Shown: in pieces, positions 60,142 through 64,000 of the stretch
Layout of the letters: every line of letters starts with the position of its first letter
Numbering within the stretch: position 1 is the first letter of the stretch
DNA from: Anisakis pegreffii
Taxonomy: Eukaryota; Nematoda; Chromadorea; Rhabditida; Anisakidae
Direction of reading: 5' to 3'
NCBI GenBank assembly: GCA_035041965.1
Contig: JAPYMA010001582.1
Location: 62,001-126,000 of the forward strand
Length of the DNA: 64,000 nucleotides
The notes under the pieces: generated by a model
What the model was told of the DNA's origin: nothing
Seen by the model: only the letters and a program-made list of their open reading frames with translations
The model's database searches: none
Translations under genes and position numbers: made by a program

Positions 60142-61390
60142 CGGTTGAATATGAATTATTTGGATTATTCAGTGTGAATGTTTGAGCTCCTCCAGTAACG
60201 TAGCAAATACGATCAATGATTTATTTCACTCACTTGCAGTCTTCAGTCAGCGTTTTTTTTTGAATATCTGCAAAATTTTCGGCAACATCTACGAAATTTG
60301 ACAGCCTCATCATAGGTCAGTTGTTAAGAATAGCGTTTTCGGCCATCTGTCCGGTATTGTAATCTAGTGAAATTCCCCGTCTTCATTGACGCCATTCGAT
60401 TTAGAATGTGGATTAATTGTTTTTATCAGTCAATGCTTTGGAAAGATTATTTTTGTTAATCATCATTCAACTGATTTCAACAGTTTTTCAGTTTTTTTTT
60501 CGATTTATAACCTGAAGATTTTGCTTTTTCACTCTAATAAGTGGAGAGTGCGAATGCAAGAGAATCTTTGATTTCAACTGCTTGAAATCCGCAACTATTT
60601 GTTGACTGCTAATTTGACTCGAAAACTAATTCAACAAAACCATTACTTGAAAGTATGTCTGTGCGATCTCATTAAAACAACAACATTAACGTTAAATTCT
60701 CTTCATTCAATGTTTACCCAACTGAAAACTACTGTTGTTCAGAGCACATTATTTCGATTCTTTTTGATTCATCAGTAAAGTAATAAATGCATTCAATTAT
60801 AACGAATACGACGTTTCATTCATTTTTTGTTGTAGTTGCTTGGCGAATTCATTCAGCCGTTTGCACAGCGTGAAGAGAGGAAAGTAATTACTCATCACTC
60901 ACATGCAGCAATCTTCAATCGACATTTTTAACTCGTTTGAACATTTTCCGTACAAGACTGACTATTTCTTGCGAAATACTCTTCATTTCATAACGTTGAT
61001 TTTCTAGTCTCGTATTGTTGTTGGAGTATTAACAACTGCTTCTTCGTGAACACGTATACATGATCAATAGGCGTCTTAAAAATCAAAAAAATTTTTTCCT
61101 CAACATCGTACAGTTTCCAGATCGATCGATACAACGGCCTATACATATTACCTCACATCACTGTCATCATCAACGCAAATAAATTCTTCAACGTTTGATA
61201 ACGTATTTCACTCAGGCGTTTGGATCTAACAACGAGTATTCGTGTCTTCTTTTTTTGCATTCAATACTTCCGCCGCTTCCATCCGAATAAACAAATTGTG
61301 TTTGAAATCGGCCAGTTGACTTCCGGAATCATTGGTCGACAGCGAAACGTTGTTGTTTCCGTGTGAGAAGGAGGAATTTCTTGATAAGAG

Positions 61391-62312
61391 ATGGGTTGGA
61401 CACCGTTATTGATCCTATTCATCGTGCTGGCATGTCTGCTGATCCTAGCCATAATTGCCCTTGCAATTGTGTACGTTAGGATTGATCTGAAGCGAGGAAA
61501 ACTTTTGAAAGGTAATTTAATCCTTCATTTACTTGTCAGTGATGAAGCGTTTGATAGATGCTTCATTAATATTTAATTCAGAAACATGAATTTATGCATG
61601 TGAATAATGTTCTGAGATATTCCGAGTTCTTGGTTTCTTGTGTAGTTTCATCAGTCATTACAGCAGCATTCCATGTGCTGAATATTCGAAGAGAGCAATT
61701 AATTGCTCTCTTCTCATCCCTCGCACGTTACCCATCCATGACTCTTGAGCCAAAACAAACCGTGATGGTGTTTAATTTTGTACGCTAAATCACCGGTTGT
61801 GTATTTTAACAGTTGAATCGTTCATGCATTTAATTTGTGGTTTTTGTTCGACACCACAAAAACGAGAAACATTTATTATTTCTCTCGTCAGATGTTAGAG
61901 ATTTCAGAGTAACGAAATCATTTAATTCACCGTCGTCGTGTTGATTCGTTACGATGATTCTTTTTTTGTTGCACTGTTAGAAAAATGGTTTCTCTCTGAA
62001 TTCTCATCAAACAAACGAATACCAAACAAAAAACGACCAACAAAAGAAGAATCTCATGTTAGGAATCGTAAAAACACCCAATTTGTGGCATAAAAATGCA
62101 TTCAGAAATGATTTATAAGAACCTAATTCGTTTTGCAAATAAATATCCCATTAAAAAAGCACTCTCTTAACGTATTGAGAAAAAGATTCCGCTTTTGAAA
62201 TTTCTATCATCGCTTTTGAATTCATTGCCAAACAACTAATGTATTCTTCTCAATACAATGAAAATTGCACGAATTCTTTTCAGAAAATTACCCTCCACCT
62301 CAAGAGGTTTAA
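61391..62312 (+). CDS. Two-exon single-pass membrane microprotein, 49 residues
   Basis: Exon 61391-61511 encodes MGWTPLLILFIVLACLLILA and onward through a basic stretch DLKRGKLLK, ending in phase 1 at a GTAATT donor. The exon 62284-62312, after the acceptor TTCTTTTCAG, completes the codon as GAA and continues NYPPPQEV then a stop, for 49 residues. The stop TAA overlaps an AATAAA polyadenylation signal. In-frame TGA and TAA codons lie just upstream of the start ATG, so the start is well supported. The predicted protein has one transmembrane helix (about residues 5-28), a basic juxtamembrane segment and a short tail with YPPP. I do not recognise a family. The phase match, acceptor and poly(A) signal argue for a real gene, but the 772-bp intron and tiny second exon leave room for chance. 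Confidence 0.55.
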
Positions 62313-62316
62313 TAAA
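62308..62316 (+). promoter_or_regulatory. Polyadenylation signal overlapping the microprotein stop
   Basis: The sequence TTTAATAAA contains the stop TAA and an AATAAA hexamer, implying a very short 3' UTR for the membrane microprotein gene. Confidence 0.45.
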
Positions 62317-62882
62317 ACAACGACGTGTTTTTCTTGTTGGAAGTGGAATTCCAAGAGAATGATCCTTCTGAAAACGTGAATACCTACAATACATCCAAAC
62401 CGGAATGCTCAATTTTGATTATCAATATTTGTTGCTTGTTGTATTTATGACCGATGTGCTAACATAACAGTGATTTTCAATTCATCGAAAACTATTATTG
62501 TACAAACAGCTGTGATATATCTATTGTGAATGTGTGATTCTGTTCCAGATTTTGTTTGTTTACGTGTTTCTGTTTCATATTGTTGTTGCTGCCGATTGCT
62601 AATCCGTACATGTGTTCACAGAAAGAAATGTATTATAAACTTTAATTCTCATTGCCATTTCAACAGGAACTGTTTTTGTCATTAAAGGTTTTCTATGCAT
62701 TTCGAGATCGCGGTTGGGAATCCTGGTTGATTCCAATGTCTTGCCGTCATCCCTCATAGATTTATGAATTATCGGATAATCAAATCGAACGCTTTGGAGA
62801 CTCTTGGATGTGGTCTTCCAGAAATTTGGGATTATCAGACAGTATACGTGACAGGATGAATGATCATCGTTCACATGATTTC

Positions 62883-63064
62883 TCAAGCTTTCGGATGTAT
62901 TCTCCGATAGATCTCTGCATTCCGGATCAATTCTTCACCGGAAGTTTCAAACGTAGACCCAGCTTTATGCATTGTATGTGTTCCAGCTTTTGTGGAGGTA
63001 TCGGATGAAAATGTGTTGAGAGTTAATGGGATTTGGCCCGCCACTGTAGCGGATTTTTTTATTT
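62883..63064 (-). CDS. Possible terminal exon of an unidentified minus-strand gene
   Basis: A 182-bp open stretch on the minus strand begins after a good acceptor (TTTTAATCAG) and ends with TGA at 62883. It encodes a hydrophilic tail that includes STFETSGEELIRNAEIYRRI and ends HPKA. Codon content looks protein-like and the length fits phase 2 plus 60 codons. No family is recognised. The upstream exons would lie toward the right edge of the window or beyond it. Confidence 0.28.
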
Positions 63065-64000
63065 CTGATTAAAATGGACGGTGTTGATTATAATGTTAGG
63101 AAACAATCGCGATAACGATATTCAACGCAAAATAGCGATGAGACAAAAACAAACAATATTATAACGATTACAATGATACGCATGATAATAATAATCAAAG
63201 TAATACAAACAATGAAATGTACAAAAATCTTGGCAGTGAGTTTGCTGATTGAGTAGTTGAGGCATTTCAGCGAGCAGTCACTCTCATGAACACATCTCTT
63301 CGGGGATAGCCTTTTCAAGCCAGGTTTCCACACTCTAACTTCAGAGATCCATCCAATCATTCATATCCGTGAATCTGAGAGGAAACGATGTTTTGAATAG
63401 ATAAACTTTCGGATTTGCGGAGTTTTTCTTCCACGAATCCAGGCAAACTTTTTGAACTTTTTGAATGATTTCCTGGACCCATCTAACGTAAGCATTTTCA
63501 CATTCTCAAGAATACATTATGGATTCCCCTTCGCAATATTGTGTGGATAACGACTCAGTTCCCGGATCTACGGATACACTGCCGAAATCTTTCTGGATCT
63601 GCAGATAAATAGAGCTGACACGCGGATATGGCCCGCGAATCTGAATGAATGCACGCCAAAGCACCGCACGAGCTGAAAGCGCACTGGGTTTTGCCCGGTT
63701 AATACAACATGCAACAATTCGGATAGACGAGATTTCTAGTACAAGAACCAGTCAAGTATTAAAATCAATGAGAATATCTTAACAACATTAAAACACAATT
63801 ATGATCATAATACAAGTATTAATAAACAATAATAATAAATATGAATAAATGAGATTGAATAATGACAAATGTTAACTGAGTATACAGTACGTCATACTAT
63901 CGCAGGGCCGTTCATCCCTCCAGATCTCCATGTGCACACCAGCTATCAATCATTAAGGGATGCTTATAGTCTCCCAAATAATTCTCGAATTCACTCATCA
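63065..64000. other. Right edge of the window
   Basis: No confident gene. A minus-strand frame at 63088-63360 contains KRCVHESDCSLKCLNYS and might belong with the possible terminal exon at 62883-63064, but the splice phases do not clearly join. Confidence 0.3.

Larger units (their letters stand above)
57895..61390. other. Stretch with weak coding hints only
   Basis: Between the inverted-repeat element and the microprotein gene I find only the M13-like exon at 58286 and the open frame at 59830-60141. Nothing else is supported. Confidence 0.45.

Overview
The window looks like nuclear DNA from a nematode, most likely a clade III / ascaridoid-type worm. Four genes can be read as multi-exon structures with canonical nematode splice sites (T-rich tracts ending in CAG or AAG), long AT-rich introns and short exons, and their protein families are metazoan. 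One gene has the SAEG-1/MIDEAS architecture and another is a secreted tandem von Willebrand A (vWA) protein of nematode style. There are no operons with ribosome binding sites, and I saw no rRNA, tRNA or CRISPR. Species assignment is inference.

Layout. (1) 4049-30228, plus strand: a >26 kb gene for an ELM2-SANT-C2H2 corepressor scaffold of the MIDEAS/TRERF1/ZNF541 (SAEG-1) family. Fifteen phase-compatible exons give at least 1005 residues, and the 5' end is not resolved. (2) 32975-38663, minus: a secreted protein of about 422 residues with two vWA domains joined by a Thr/Arg-rich linker. Its introns carry several dispersed repeats and one splice acceptor looks damaged. (3) 41848-44779, minus: rab-1, complete in six coding exons, 202 residues. 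(4) 47167-51820, plus: a BTBD7 orthologue, about 787 residues in fourteen exons. (5) 61391-62312, plus: a two-exon gene for a 49-residue single-pass membrane microprotein. The rest is intergenic or intronic AT-rich DNA with microsatellites, hairpins, G-quadruplex-like tracts and a 289-bp inverted-repeat element at 57606-57894. That element resembles, from memory, a repeat abundant in fish genomes.

How the genes relate: they do not form a pathway. The SAEG-1-like protein is expected to act in the nucleus in an HDAC complex, Rab1 in ER-Golgi transport, BTBD7 at membranes or as a BTB adaptor, and the vWA protein outside the cell. All exon boundaries were read by eye from phase and splice consensus. 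The concatenated lengths divide by three for the first four genes, which is an internal check but not proof.
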